The notes below the pieces were generated by a model. The model was not told where the DNA came from, did not search any database, and worked only from the letters and a program-made list of their open reading frames with translations. A program made the translations under genes and the position numbers. Below, piece by piece: positions 20,342 through 32,500 of a stretch of 64,000 nt of DNA. Source of the DNA: Fulvia fulva (Eukaryota > Ascomycota > Dothideomycetes > Mycosphaerellales > Mycosphaerellaceae); the NCBI RefSeq assembly GCF_020509005.1, contig NC_063018.1:1-64000 (forward strand). Direction: 5' to 3'. Position 1 is the stretch's first letter. Each line of letters begins with the position of its first letter.

Positions 20342-23300
20342 TCAGGCGTCTGTTGGCCCGTTACCTCCTGATGCGGCTGCAGAGGGCCCTGAGGTGCGTG
20401 GGTCCACGCCTTCCTCAGCCATATTGAGCAGCTTGACGAAGTGCTTGTGCTTCTGTGGTGGAAGCAGCTTGGTCAGCCCGTCTGCAGGCATGTCGTTGGT
20501 GCTGAGATACTTGATCTCAATGTCTCCGCGCTGGTCTCGCTGTCGGAGCCAGTGGTGGTGGATGTCAACGTGGCGTAGCTTCGTGTCAAGCTTTTGCCCT
20601 TGTTGGTTGACAAGGCGGATGGTCTGCGTGTTGTCGCAGTACAAGTGGGTGCGCTGATTGAACTGAAGGTGTATCTCAGCGAAGACTCGTTCCCACTGTA
20701 TGAGCTCTGAGGCGGCTTGCGAAAGCCCGAGTAGCTCAGCCTCTGTTGAGGACTTGGTGACAGTGATTTGTTTAGATGCCTTATAATCCACTGGTCCACC
20801 GAACAGCATGAAGACCCAGCCATTTGAGCTGGTCCTGTCATTATTCATGCCGTAGGACGCGTCCGATGCTCCAAAGAACTCGTGGTTGCTACCGAGGTGC
20901 TCTGGTTGGCTGTGAAGGCCAGTGATGTGTTTGCTGGCGCCATATACAAGGCAGAGGTTCTTGGTCTCCAGGAGATAGCGCAAGCACTGATCTGCAAGCT
21001 TGAGGTGTGTCTCAGTTGGCTTGGTCAGATACTGCGATAGCATGGACAAGGAAAAGGCGATGTCAGGCCGCGTGTGTGTGGCGGCGAAGTTGAGGGATCC
21101 TATACGTTGTTGGTACGCAAGGATGGCGATAGAGGTGGGTTGATGACCCTCTGGAACGGTCCAATCAAGGTGTTGATCTACTGGCACTGTCGTTTTGCGT
21201 GCATTCGTGGATATGCTGAATTTGGCGGCTAGCTTCTCAATGTAGTCTTCTTGAGAGAGCCACAGCAAGCGCTTGTTTCTGTCGCGCGTAACCTTGATTC
21301 CTAGGAACCAGGAGAGATCACCGAGCTCGTGCATCTCGTACTTGGCAAGCAGCCGCTGCTTGATGTTGGCAGCATGGGCCTTGTGCTTGCGGTGGTAGAG
21401 CATAACCAGGTCGTCAACGTAAAAGAAGAACATAACCTTGTTGTCATGGTAGATGCATTCGGAGTCCGACAGGGGTACTAGTCCAAGGGAGGCCAGCGTC
21501 TCGGTTAGGGAGTTGTACCACAATAAAGGGGACTCCTTCAGACCGTAGAGGGCCTTGACCAGCTTGAGGGCGTGTCCATGGGATGGCCTGTCGATTCCAG
21601 GAGGTGGTTGCAGATACATGGTGTATGGCAGGTCCGAGTTCAGGAAGGCGTTGACAACATCGAATTGTTCGGCTTCTAGGTCGAAGCTCGCGGCCATAGC
21701 ACAGCAGAGGCGGAACATGCTTGCTGGCAGTGTGGCGGCGTATGTGTCTAAGTGTGTTCCTTGCAAATCGCCTCTTGCGCATAGCCTAGCCTTGAAGCTC
21801 TTCAGCATGCCGTGCTCGTCCAGTTTGTATTTGTACACCCACTTGAGCGGCAGTAGTGGCTGAAGTCCCTCCTCTTGCTGAGCATCCTGATCCTTCTCTT
21901 CCTTTGTTGCCCATCTGAATGTGCCTGTTGCCAGGGCTTTGGCAAACTCCTTGGCCATAGCTTCGATCCACTGTTGGGAGAAGCGGTGTTTCATAGCGGC
22001 TCGGTAGTTAGAAGGTTCGGGCGGAAGGTCATCGCGGTGCATAGAGGTAGTGGTGTTGACACGCCTTAGAGGGCTGTTGCCTCTTCGTGTAGGGCTTCGA
22101 TCGCTCTTGTCGCGATAGGCGCGTGTTCTGGGTCGTATGCCGGACATCTGGCCGATGATTACATTAGCGACCATGATCTGGTGCAGTGCATAGTGGAAGT
22201 AGGCCGTTCGTAGGCGCTTTCCATTCTCTGTGACTGCATAGTTGGACTCCTCTGGTGTGTAGAGCTCTGGCTCCAGGGGGAAGAGTGGTGTGTTGGACGC
22301 GTTGTGTGTTAACGCGTCTTCTGGTGGTGTGAATGTGAATGGATATGGCTCGCGATCAGGGTCCGTGTTGCCCATGATCTCCTCACGGTCTTCTGCGGTG
22401 AGGGCATCCATTATCTGCTGCTGCAGGGTGTCGTAGTAGTCAGTGGTGTTGGGTGCTGACTGCTGTGTGTTGTCTTGAGTCACGTGATCTGTTACGTGCT
22501 CGATTTGCCGGTCTTTTTGGTTATATGTTGCTGACTCGCGGTGTTGCGGCCAGTGTGGTTCTTGCCCAAGGAGCTTTTGGTGGGCGTCTCGAGGTTGTTG
22601 GGTGTGCGGCTGCTGAGCCTGTTCTTCCACCCCCTCGGCCTGTGCTGTGTCTTGCTCGTGATGAGCGACATACAGGTCGTAGTATTGTTCAGGCTCTTCA
22701 GCCGGTTCCGCTGTTGCGATGTTCTCGACAGGGGTCGTGTACCCTGCTGTCAGGCGTGATGGGTCATAGAACGTGGTCTCATCGAAGAGGACGTCCTTGA
22801 CTCGCATAACCCTATCTTTTGATGGGTCCCATACGCGGTAGATGTTAGTGGAGTCGTATCCCACAAGGTAGCCTATGAGCGCTCTCTCTTGGAGTTTCTC
22901 GCTCTTGCCAGGCTGATCTGGTCCATGGATGAACACGTATGCAAGGGAGCCATACACCACCATGTGACCCACGTTCGGAATTCGTCCTGTTGCCAATTCG
23001 AATGGGGTCTTCCAGCCCTTTGACTGGATAGGGGATCGCCAGAGGATGTACACCGCTGCTGCAGTGCATTCTGGCCAAAGCTTTTCCGGCAATCGTGCGT
23101 GGATGCGAATGGTTCTGCTCATGGTGATGATCAGAGCTCCAGCTCTTTCTGCTGGGTCCTGCGCAGGCGCGTATTCCGCGGTTGCGTGCCATTCAATCTT
23201 GTTGTTGTTAATGACTAAGCGAAACACCTTCCTAATGGCGGGCTCGTTGTCGCTGTAGAAGCATACGAACCTGCGACCAATGAAGTTGATGAAGCTCAGC

Positions 23301-25360
23301 AGGCTGTTGAAGCAAGCCAACACCGATTGCTGATCCCTGTTCTTGATGGTGAACTGGAAGTGTCCATAGGTATCCAGATCGTAGAAGTGGACGAGGTACC
23401 TGTCACCGTTGTAGGCGACAGTGAATTCTGCCAAGTCCATGGCCATGTGGCCGTATGGGGTCATCACCCTGATGGGCTGAGACCGATTGTGCACCTTGTG
23501 AGCTTTGCTAAGCCCACATGCTCTGCAATGTGCAGTGAGGGGTGCGCTTGGACCATCGTTAATGATCACCCCCTCAACTCTGAGCGGCAACTGCTTGATG
23601 CGTTCAGCGCCAATGTGACCAAAGATTTGATGCCACTGGCGGCCAGAGAGCTTTCGGTGTTTGATGGGGGTCCTGCTGGACGTAGCTGCACCTTGAGTGC
23701 CCCCAGTGCTGTTCATGACTGCGAGAACGGTGCGATCACCATCCTCTTGAGTAGTTGGAGATGCTGCGCTGTTGGCAGGTTCATCGCCGATGTTTGCACC
23801 CCTGCCAATAGTGCTGATGAAGTGCGCGTTGCGCATCTTTTCAGTGACCTTCGGCAGTACTAGGCCCTCTTTTGTAGGCCATTGGTAAATGATGGGTGAC
23901 TTAGGTGGTGTGACCACCTTGAAGAAAGGGATTGTACCAGTAGGGCGGTGTAGGTCCATCAATTTAGTGTCGTTGTGCCACATTGAATTGCTGCGTCCGT
24001 GCCACCAGAGTCCGGCTCTTTCCATGCGTGTGTGAGAGATGACGTTCACATGAAAGCCTGGGCAGTAAGCCACATCCAGCAAGGTGAATGAATGGCCCCC
24101 AATTGACATATGAACGCGCCCTAACGCTGCAATTGGAAAGGTGGTTGTTCCAGCCTGGATTTCTGAGGTGGTGAGGCGCTCTGCAATGAACTCTACACCC
24201 TCCTGGTCATGATGATTGATCACATGAGTGTCTGAACAGTTATCATACACCCAGCAATCCCTGAAGTTGACGCTCAACTTGCTAATTGAGCTAGAAAGAA
24301 CAGTAAGGCCAACAAAGCCCTTATCGCTTGGTGATGCCTTCTTCGCATCAGCAATAGCCTTGTCACGTTCCTGGTCCTTGCGATTGTTGCGATTCAACAC
24401 GCCAAGCAGACGCTCGCCGTCGTCGCTCAAGCAGTAGTTGATGAAGTTTTTCCAGTACTTCTTCCACTGCTCTGAGCGCTGATCCTTTGCTGGGCGCTTG
24501 TCGGGGTTGATCACATCGCATGAGAACAGGCCCTTGTGACAGGTGTCCTTGGGCTCGCCGGTGATGTTCCAGCAGCCGCTTGGCCTGTTGTTGTCCTTGT
24601 CTTTGTTCTGGTCGCCGCGGCTGCTGCCACGACCCTTGTCACCGCGGCTGTTGCCACGGTTGTCACCACGGCTGCTGCCACGGTCACCCTCCTTTTGACC
24701 AGCACCTGTGGGTGCTGTTTCATCCTCTGCTTCTGCTGAGGTTTCTCCGGAGAAGGTTGCGAAGACTGATCGACCGTTGGTTGTTGCTGGTGCGGTGTCG
24801 CGTATCCATTCGAGGTAACGCTCAGTAAGCTTTTGTAGTGACATTTTGTCACGCTTCCACTCGTTGTATAGAGAAGCACCGTAGGCTGGAGCCTGCTTCT
24901 GCTGAATAGCAAGTAGGAAGTGTCTACTAAGGTCGTCGTACTCGGCGTGGTTGCACTTAAGCATCTTGGTCTGCAAAACTAACCAGTCTGAGCACCAGTC
25001 ATCGATTCTGCGTGCGCTAGCCTTCTGAAGCCTAGACAGCTCAAGCGTGAGCTGCCGCTTACGCAGCATATCGTCTGGACCATACTGATCCTTGAGAGCC
25101 TGGTATTTCGCTCTGAGGGTGTTCTGGCCGTGCATTAGCTCTTGCCCTAGCTCTGTCGTCGTACGGATGAGGTAGGTAATGAGCTTTGATCGCGCAGTAG
25201 CAAAGATGTCGTACATCCGTTGCCTTCGGTCTGCGTCTGTTTGTCGTAGCTTGATGAGATCTCTTGATGTAGCGTCTCCTGCCGTGTACGCTTGTTGGAT
25301 TTCCTCAAACGTCAAGTGAGTAGGCTCTGTTGGCTCGTTACTCAGTTGGTGAGGATCCAC
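20342..25360 (-). CDS. Ty1/copia gag-pol polyprotein, open, N-terminus missing
   Basis: 1672 codons without a stop. Residues 1-260 are the rest of gag, ending in an Arg/Gly/Asp-Ser-rich stretch (226-255). Cys263 and Cys274-His275 form only a degenerate zinc-knuckle region. Protease: WVYDNCSDTH around 370-379, with Asp373 as the catalytic candidate; the usual Asp-Ser/Thr-Gly is replaced by Asp-Asn-Cys. Integrase: zinc-binding H577, H582, C612, C615, and catalytic D642, D704, E738. Reverse transcriptase: about 1170-1400, with D1234 (FDVVNAF) and YVDD 1314-1317. RNase H: D1500, E1540, D1576 and the tail MPADGLTKLL. The order protease, integrase, reverse transcriptase, RNase H defines Ty1/copia. 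The first codon given here is GTG inside a Trp-Lys-Tyr-Val-Asp-Pro motif; the true start lay upstream and is lost. Without its start and 5' LTR the element cannot move by itself, but the enzymes are intact. Confidence 0.9.
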   Translation of the reverse strand: MDPHQLSNEPTEPTHLTFEEIQQAYTAGDATSRDLIKLRQTDADRRQRMYDIFATARSKLITYLIRTTTELGQELMHGQNTLRAKYQALKDQYGPDDMLRKRQLTLELSRLQKASARRIDDWCSDWLVLQTKMLKCNHAEYDDLSRHFLLAIQQKQAPAYGASLYNEWKRDKMSLQKLTERYLEWIRDTAPATTNGRSVFATFSGETSAEAEDETAPTGAGQKEGDRGSSRGDNRGNSRGDKGRGSSRGDQNKDKDNNRPSGCWNITGEPKDTCHKGLFSCDVINPDKRPAKDQRSEQWKKYWKNFINYCLSDDGERLLGVLNRNNRKDQERDKAIADAKKASPSDKGFVGLTVLSSSISKLSVNFRDCWVYDNCSDTHVINHHDQEGVEFIAERLTTSEIQAGTTTFPIAALGRVHMSIGGHSFTLLDVAYCPGFHVNVISHTRMERAGLWWHGRSNSMWHNDTKLMDLHRPTGTIPFFKVVTPPKSPIIYQWPTKEGLVLPKVTEKMRNAHFISTIGRGANIGDEPANSAASPTTQEDGDRTVLAVMNSTGGTQGAATSSRTPIKHRKLSGRQWHQIFGHIGAERIKQLPLRVEGVIINDGPSAPLTAHCRACGLSKAHKVHNRSQPIRVMTPYGHMAMDLAEFTVAYNGDRYLVHFYDLDTYGHFQFTIKNRDQQSVLACFNSLLSFINFIGRRFVCFYSDNEPAIRKVFRLVINNNKIEWHATAEYAPAQDPAERAGALIITMSRTIRIHARLPEKLWPECTAAAVYILWRSPIQSKGWKTPFELATGRIPNVGHMVVYGSLAYVFIHGPDQPGKSEKLQERALIGYLVGYDSTNIYRVWDPSKDRVMRVKDVLFDETTFYDPSRLTAGYTTPVENIATAEPAEEPEQYYDLYVAHHEQDTAQAEGVEEQAQQPHTQQPRDAHQKLLGQEPHWPQHRESATYNQKDRQIEHVTDHVTQDNTQQSAPNTTDYYDTLQQQIMDALTAEDREEIMGNTDPDREPYPFTFTPPEDALTHNASNTPLFPLEPELYTPEESNYAVTENGKRLRTAYFHYALHQIMVANVIIGQMSGIRPRTRAYRDKSDRSPTRRGNSPLRRVNTTTSMHRDDLPPEPSNYRAAMKHRFSQQWIEAMAKEFAKALATGTFRWATKEEKDQDAQQEEGLQPLLPLKWVYKYKLDEHGMLKSFKARLCARGDLQGTHLDTYAATLPASMFRLCCAMAASFDLEAEQFDVVNAFLNSDLPYTMYLQPPPGIDRPSHGHALKLVKALYGLKESPLLWYNSLTETLASLGLVPLSDSECIYHDNKVMFFFYVDDLVMLYHRKHKAHAANIKQRLLAKYEMHELGDLSWFLGIKVTRDRNKRLLWLSQEDYIEKLAAKFSISTNARKTTVPVDQHLDWTVPEGHQPTSIAILAYQQRIGSLNFAATHTRPDIAFSLSMLSQYLTKPTETHLKLADQCLRYLLETKNLCLVYGASKHITGLHSQPEHLGSNHEFFGASDASYGMNNDRTSSNGWVFMLFGGPVDYKASKQITVTKSSTEAELLGLSQAASELIQWERVFAEIHLQFNQRTHLYCDNTQTIRLVNQQGQKLDTKLRHVDIHHHWLRQRDQRGDIEIKYLSTNDMPADGLTKLLPPQKHKHFVKLLNMAEEGVDPRTSGPSAAASGGNGPTDA

Positions 25361-25370
25361 ATACTTCCAA

Positions 25371-28300
25371 TACTATAAATACTCGGAGAGTATTATGTCT
25401 AATAGCAGGTATAAAGGTCTCTTCGAAGTCAACCCTATATTTCTATAAAAACCCTCTTATAACTAGTCTTATCTTAAACTTCTTAATAGCTCCACTAATC
25501 ATTCTTTTTATATCAAAGACCTACCTAGAAGTAATTAGATTCGTACCCTTTAGCGGTACAACTACTTCCTAGGTGTTATTACTTACTAAGGCAATAAGTT
25601 CGTTCTCGATTACCTCTCTCTATATATGTCCCTATTCGGGGTCTCCTACGGCTACCTTATAGGACTTTAGGATTAGCACTTCCTACTAATAGGCTATAGC
25701 CTGCCTAATAGTAGCAAATATATATTCTTCTACGTTGTTTAGAATCTCCTCTACCTAGCTTATTATAGGGTCTAGATAGAACATCTAGGCAATAAGAGCC
25801 TTATAGTATTTAGCCTTATACTCTTTAGAGTTATTATCTCCGTCCCCCCTTGACCTCTTGTTACCTATAACCTAAGGTGGCGCTAGGTATTCGGATAGGT
25901 CGAACTGAACGATATCTTCTTTTTCTTTTATTAAAGTACCCTAATCTCTAAACTTCTAGTATTCCCTAATGTCCTTTAGGGGGGGAGAAGTTATATAAAT
26001 AGCGGTTACTATAGTATTAATAACTTAGGTAGGTTCTGTATAGATCTACCGTTATCGGCCTTCGATAGTGTTAAAACCGCCTTAATATTTTCTCCTAGCC
26101 TTCGTAACGGTGTCTCTAATAATCCCCTATCGGAAAATTTCGCCCTAAAGGGCTTCCTCCTAATAGGATTGCGCTATAGCGCTCGACTCGGCTAGTTAGT
26201 AAAGGTAATACTAAGATCAATATCTCTCCCCTTCTTATTCTTAAACTAGTCGACGTGACTATCCGCTTTTATAGCTTTTATATTAGGATCCTAGAACAGC
26301 TATTGTTTTGTAGTGTTTTCTAAGTAGCCTATAAACACGGCTTCTTTTCCTCGGTTTATCAACTTGTCTCTCCTTAAGCCTTAAGGTTAGGCTCTTAGGT
26401 CTATATAGACTATAGCTTTGTATCCCTAGACGCGGAAATAGTCGACTAACGGTACTTAGCTAGTAAAGGCTTCTTCTAGTAAAAGAGCAATACTATTAAT
26501 GATCGGACTATTAGGTAGTCTGTTTCTGATTATAGTCTATGCTTACAAAGCTTCTAGCTAGAACTTAACTAGTATACTAGAGTCTTTAAGTATAGCCCGG
26601 ACTATGTTCTTAGAGGCTTGAATTAACCTTTCTATAGGTCTATTTTAAAGAGAGTTGTAGGCATTAGTTATGTCTATCTAAGTGCTAAACTCCTTCTCCT
26701 ACTCTTTTAGTAAGGCGAGAATTTCCTTTGTACTATTACTACGGATCGTAGACAGAAAGTACATTAATTACCGTTCTGCCTAGACCTTCTAATCCCGTAG
26801 GGCTATAGGAGCGTCGCTCCTAGCCTTTAAAGGGATTACCTACTTCTTCCTAGAGAAGTTGTCTATAATCTTAAGCTAATATTTATATCCTAGCCTAGAG
26901 ACTGCGCCCTAAAAAGGCCTATAGATGTCAATAGAGATAAGGGCTAGCCTCTCCCCTTTCCTCTCTATAGCAGGTCCTTTGAACTTCCTTATGTTTATAA
27001 GGGAGCAGACCTTACAATTCTAGTGTTTAGAAGGAATAGGAATAGGATCTTTCTTATTAGTGACTCTATATAGGTTTCTTAGCAGTCCCTTACTAAGGTG
27101 TATATATCTTCTATACTATAGCTTCTATAAGTCTTCGGACTTAGTATTAGCTATAGCGGTACCGTCACGTTCTTAAGAGAGTATACTAGTATACTATAGC
27201 TTAAGAATTTCCGAGATCGAGTAGATAAACGGTACTCCTCCTCGAAGTTTAGTCTAGACAACGGGTTTACTAGACAAGGATTTTAGGGTAAAACTAGGTA
27301 GTTAGATAGCAAACTATTAGCTAAACTAATTCTACGAAACAAGACTAACTCTAAGGCTAGGAATAAACAGGACCTTTTCTAAGACAATTTACTTTCTAGA
27401 AGGACTACCTATTACTACACTTCCTATATATATAGCTTATAGATAGCCACCCCTAACCTTGATCCACTTCCTCTTTTAAAGAGGCTTTAGTGTCCTAAAT
27501 AGTAAATCTTGGTCAGTTATATATAATGATATATAAGAGTTAAGTAACTACTCGGACGAGGGGTACTTACCTTTAGCTTCTATAGTAGAATAGGCAACCT
27601 CATTAACATCATTATCTTCTAATAGTATCTTAGAGTCTAATGCGTCTTCCTAGGTCGTATAGGCCCTTATAGGCTGACTAGAGGAGGCCTTTGGCTTACG
27701 GCTTTCCTTTATCTACTTTATAAGGTCCGTTATTACCTTAAGGACATCACGAAGGTTTAGTAATAATGACCTTCTACGAGGTAGTAACGGTTGTCTCTTA
27801 GTAGGGTAGGTAACCCTAGCTAGTTTATCCTTATTCCTAATAGCCTACTAAGCTATAGAAAGGTGTAGGCACTTGCTTATAAAATGGTCACTACCGTAGA
27901 GATAGTACGTAAGCTTGCCCTAGAAACCCTTCTTAGCGAACATAGCTATCCCTTAATAAATCATTGATTCTTGCTTCTCCCTAAGAATTATAAGAATGTC
28001 TTATAGTAAGAGATTTACCTAGGCATTAATTGTATCGCGAATTAAGCTAAATAAGTCTAGTAGAGCTACTAAGAGTTACTAGATCTTTCTGTCCTTAGTC
28101 TTAATGTCTTAGAACTAAGGCGAGATTAAAACAGCCCTCCTTATAATTAAGCTAAGCTCCTACTAGGCGTTATCTATTAACTAGTCCTCTATTATTACGA
28201 AATTGGTGTATTGCTAAAGTAAACTTCTTCTAGTAGCGAGAAGTCTTCTCTTATAGTTAGCTTTAGCCTATTCCTACAACTCCTTTATATACCGGATCTC

Positions 28301-29049
28301 GTATATTATCTCTTAGTTATATATTAACAGATAGATATATATCTTATATAGGGCCGTTATATTGTACCGTCTATACGATGCCTTCCTTATCGCTTAATCT
28401 AAATGAAGGGATGACTCCGATAGTATAGAGGGTGTCGCTATAGATAGGGTTATAGCGGGAATGTCTGTAATAATATCTTCGAGGACCTAGTTAACCTACT
28501 TTAATACTAGGTGTATTCTTATTAGCTTGAACTATGTTTCGTAGTTCTCTCTTATTAGAATAGGTACTACTCTCTTTCTTATAAACCTAGTCTCGTTCTC
28601 TATTTTTTATAAGTTAAGGGACAGGTTAGCTACCCTTAGGTAAAAGGATATATTCGGTCGTATACGATCGGATCGAAATGGGATAAAACGAACGCGAGGT
28701 TAATAGCGGAGAGGATAGCTATCCGCCGGGAAGAGGAGGAAAGTCGAAGGATTGTGTTAGTACTAAGACACTATAGCGTAACTCTCTTAGTAGAGGGGGT
28801 TTCTAAGACACTACGGCTCTCTTAGAATAAACAGTTAGTCGATACGAACGCGATGTCCGGAGAGCGACTCTTCTTAGTAAGCTCGCCTACTTGTCTAAGG
28901 TATTAGTATAGGCTCCCTAACTCGGAGTCTAATAGTGCCTTACTAGGCTCTTTCACGTCTTATATATACCTATAGCACGGCTATAGCTTTCTATATAAGG
29001 CGGATACGCCCTTTAGTCTACCTTCCTTTTGTTCTAAAGAGGAATAACT
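25371..29049 (-). mobile_element. Copia-3, middle part (RIP-dead gag-pol)
   Basis: Starts in the reverse transcriptase at a point equivalent to about 14295 of copia-2. It continues through integrase (about 26900-26300) and protease to gag, whose start is near 28690. The frame is broken by many TAG/TAA. The open + strand stretch at 25330-25572 is a shadow of the reverse transcriptase. About 28690-29049 is leader sequence without a gene; it has a short duplication (CTAAGACACTA-like, near 28770 and 28805). The element is cut at 29049 by gypsy-C and resumes at 36392. Confidence 0.8.
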
Positions 29050-29198
29050 TGTTACGGTTCACTACTACCGTAACGTCGCGCGCCTTAGCGCTTCCTTATA
29101 TATCTCGCGCGCTTCGCGCTTCTCTTTCGTAGCCTTACTAAATAACGCTTGTTTTACGGTAACCCTATACTATCGTCTTATAGATCACTACCCGTAAT
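29050..29198 (+). repeat. Gypsy-C 5' LTR
   Basis: Repeated at 36242-36391. Contains CGCGCCTTAGCGCTTCC and GCGCTTCGCGCTTCTC motifs found in both copies. Confidence 0.85.
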
Positions 29199-29599
29199 CG
29201 TTTATTCGGTCTATAAGCGGTCTATCTAGTCAGGCTAGTAGTCATAATTAAATCGTACTAATAATAACTATAGTCGCGTAAATAAGCGTATTAGTTAAGT
29301 TAATAGATCACCTCTCTCCTTCGCGTAAAACGCGTTAAGGTAGGTCAAGTTTACTATAGTTACTAACCGTCGAGTCGCGCGTATAGGCGTACTAATAACA
29401 ACTATAGTCGCGTAAACAAGCGTACTAGTCAAGTCAATAGATCACCTCTCTCCTTTGCGTAAAACGCGCGCCTCCCTACTCTTATAGGGCCCTTATATAC
29501 CTACTAATAGAGTAGTCTTATCTACTACGTAATAGTATAATATAGCTATACCCGGTAGTACTACTAACGGGGTGCTCTTGCCTAAGTAACCTCTTTATC

Positions 29600-32500
29600 T
29601 AGATCTTAGTAAGTATAAGCGTTAGTCGCTCGTACGCGCTAAGCTTTTCCTAACCGTATCTACTAAAACGTAGATACTTAATAACCTAGGTACCGATACC
29701 GCCCTAGGTGCCTTCCCTTCCGACGACGACTCGAACGTATTCGCCGCCGAATAATAAGAGATCGAGAAGGATCTACTGCCTAAAGAATAGTAGTTTGCCT
29801 TGACCTCCGACCCTATTAACTTCGTACAATTCCTCGACGAAGAATAGATCTTAGAAGAAGGAGGAATTAAGGTGTATAAGATTATAGAGTTAAGAGATAA
29901 TATATCTATACAAGATAGTGAAACTAATGACATACGCTAACCTAAGAAGTAGGTAATCGCCTTAGAGTATACTACTATTAAGAGCCTAGCCGAGTTCGCG
30001 ACTCGTACTATAGTATACCCGGAGATCATTCTTCACCTCGTTCGCTAGATATAGTTAGACTTCATTACACTTTTTAACTAGTTCGAGTCCCTAAAGAAGG
30101 CTAATAAGGTTATATAGCGTAAGTACGCCGATATAAAGAAGGAACGTAACATCGTATCCGAGAGTCTTAGTTAACTCGAAAAGGATAAGGATGTTAAGGG
30201 CCTCTTTATATTCTACTTCAACAAATACTAGAAGTATAAGAGTTAGATATAAGACCTTAAGGAAGCTAATTAGCGCCTCCGATAGGATAACAATACGCTT
30301 TTCGGATAGGTCGAGGAGTCGTAGGTAGGTATATTACCTAAGGACATTAAAGCCCTATCTAAGCGTAATTAGGCTCTAAATAAGGAGGAAGTAGAGCTAA
30401 AGGCTTAGCTAGTAGCTAAGGACACGAACGGTACTAGCGATACTAGCGGTACTAACGGTAATAATAATAATAACCGTAGTCGTTAGGTCCGCGTCTACTC
30501 CCCTCGTCGTAACGGTATTTCACGATCACCTACGCCTCCTACTTAGTAGGACCGTATAGGTAGAGACACCCGACGAGGAGGTAGTAGAGGTAGTAGCGAT
30601 AACGACGGAGACAACTCTAATAACGATAAGGGTAGAGATAATAGTCGACTACGCCGTTACCTATGCCGTAACTCCTTACGGCGAGAACGCTAGGACATAC
30701 CTAGTAGTACTTCTAGGGTAACTAGCAATACCGCCGTTAGCCAGTTCACTACTATCGAACCCTCCGTTAATATTATATATACTAACAAGTTAGTTAAGGA
30801 CCTAGAAAGCAAGTTCGATAATAAGAATATAAACTTTGACCGTTAGCTCGATTAGCTAGAGGTCAAGCTGTCCGTAATATAGTTCTAGACTATCGAGGAC
30901 GGACTACGCTATATCCTTAACTACCTCGACGGGTACCCGTACTAGCTATATAATCCGCGAGTACCCTCTAAGCGTACTAAGCGCAATTACGTTAACCCCT
31001 TCAAGTCTATCGATAGGATAATCTAATTCCTTATCGACCGGTATAGTAAGAAGGACGTCGTAGGCAAGGCCTTCTAGAAGCTCTAGGTCTTATAGTAGGG
31101 TAAGAACGAGTCATTTTCTATCTTTATCGCTAAGTACGACAAATAGCGCAACTTATACGACCTATTAGCTAAGACTAATCACCGCCTACTCGAGGGCAAG
31201 CTTAACTACAAATATATAGAGGCACTGCCTATAGAGACTAAGGACCGCGAAGACTTAGTCGACCTATACTATAAGCTCGAAGCTAAGTTCGAGCACCTAA
31301 AGTCAAAGACCCTAGCTATACTACGACTACCTCGTAGTACTAGCGGTAGTAACGGCACTATACCTACCGCGCCCGGCGTAGCCTAAGGTTCAGGCCTTAA
31401 GCTATACGCTTAGATACCGCGCGAATTTAAGGAACTTAAGAAGCTCGAGCCTAAGAAGAAGGCTAGTATTATCGTAGTAGGTAGTTATGTCCGCTACCGC
31501 CGTATAGACTATAACTTATACTCGCTAGACTACCCTATTAAGTAGTATAAGCGCCCTCCGCCGCGCGCGAATACTAGCTCTATAATATAGATACCGGCCA
31601 ACCCTTAGTAATAGGGAAATGGCTAGACTAACGCTTAAGTACGACAACCGTTAGTCCTACTTACGAATATAATACTAAGAAGGAAATATAGCGAGATGCG
31701 GTAATATAAGGACTAGAGTACGCTTTACGTATATTAGTAAGCTCTCTAACACCGCCTATTATACGAGGGGCACTAAGGCTAAGAGTATCCCCTTACCTTA
31801 TAATGCCTAGTAGTGTAGATAGTAATTAAGCTCTTACCTTCCTTAATTATAGTGCTACCTCTTAGTACATAAATTCTGTATACGCTCGTATATATAATCT
31901 TCCTCGACTCTAGGAAGAACCTCTTTAATTAGGACTAGCTAATAGCGGCTCCGCTAACGAGCTTATTACCGAGTCTACGTACTTTCCTTTTGATATCGGC
32001 GGCTACGTCGAAATCCTTAGCTACTATCTAGTAGAATCACTAGAGTATAACATTATGCTCGGCTCTAGTTAGTTCGTAGACTACGAACTAGAGATATAAT
32101 AGGAGAAGGGCATTATAATAATGAATCATTTAAGTTGCCGTACCTATAAGGTAAACTAGAGGTCTAATAAGTACCTAATAGTATAGTCTATTAACTATCT
32201 AGCTATACTAGTACTATTAGGCAATTATCGACCGCCGATAGTAGAAGATAACTCCGACGAAGTCACCGCTCCTACGCTATCGTTACCTAAGTATATACCC
32301 TAACTATAGTTCTATACGACGTTCGAAGACGATAAGGATAACTTCCGTATATATACTCGATAACCGTTACCGGTAGATAGCGTCAAGACGTTAAAGCGAC
32401 CGTACTAATATACGAAACAAAAGTAACGAGTTGTCGAACTAGAACTAGAGATCGATATCGTAAACATCTCCGCGCCCTACGTAGCGAAACTAGCTCGTAA

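Larger units (their letters stand above)
19073..25369 (-). mobile_element. Copia-4, unmutated Ty1/copia element lacking its 5' end
   Basis: CpA and TpG are abundant here and fall away at both borders, so this element has not been through RIP. From the 3' side it consists of one LTR (about 19073-19350), a polypurine tract (C-run 19351-19357 on the + strand), about 1 kb of non-coding sequence and a 1672-codon polyprotein. The right border at about 25369 cuts into the coding frame just before a Trp-Lys-Tyr-Val-Asp-Pro motif. The 5' LTR, primer binding site, leader and first part of gag are therefore missing. Compared with copia-2, about 260 bases of the host copia-3 (equivalent to about 14030-14290) are missing at this point too. 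One deletion removing the 5' end together with the neighbouring host DNA would explain both. Confidence 0.85.

Noticed and set aside
20136..24912. Several open frames on both strands inside 20136-24912 (for example 173, 178 and 133 codons)
   Set aside because: They are shadows of the copia-4 polyprotein in other frames, favoured by its high GC content.
29622..29933. 103-codon frame on the - strand
   Set aside because: Antisense to the gag start of gypsy-C, Ser-rich, no motif. RIP removes many stops by chance on this strand.
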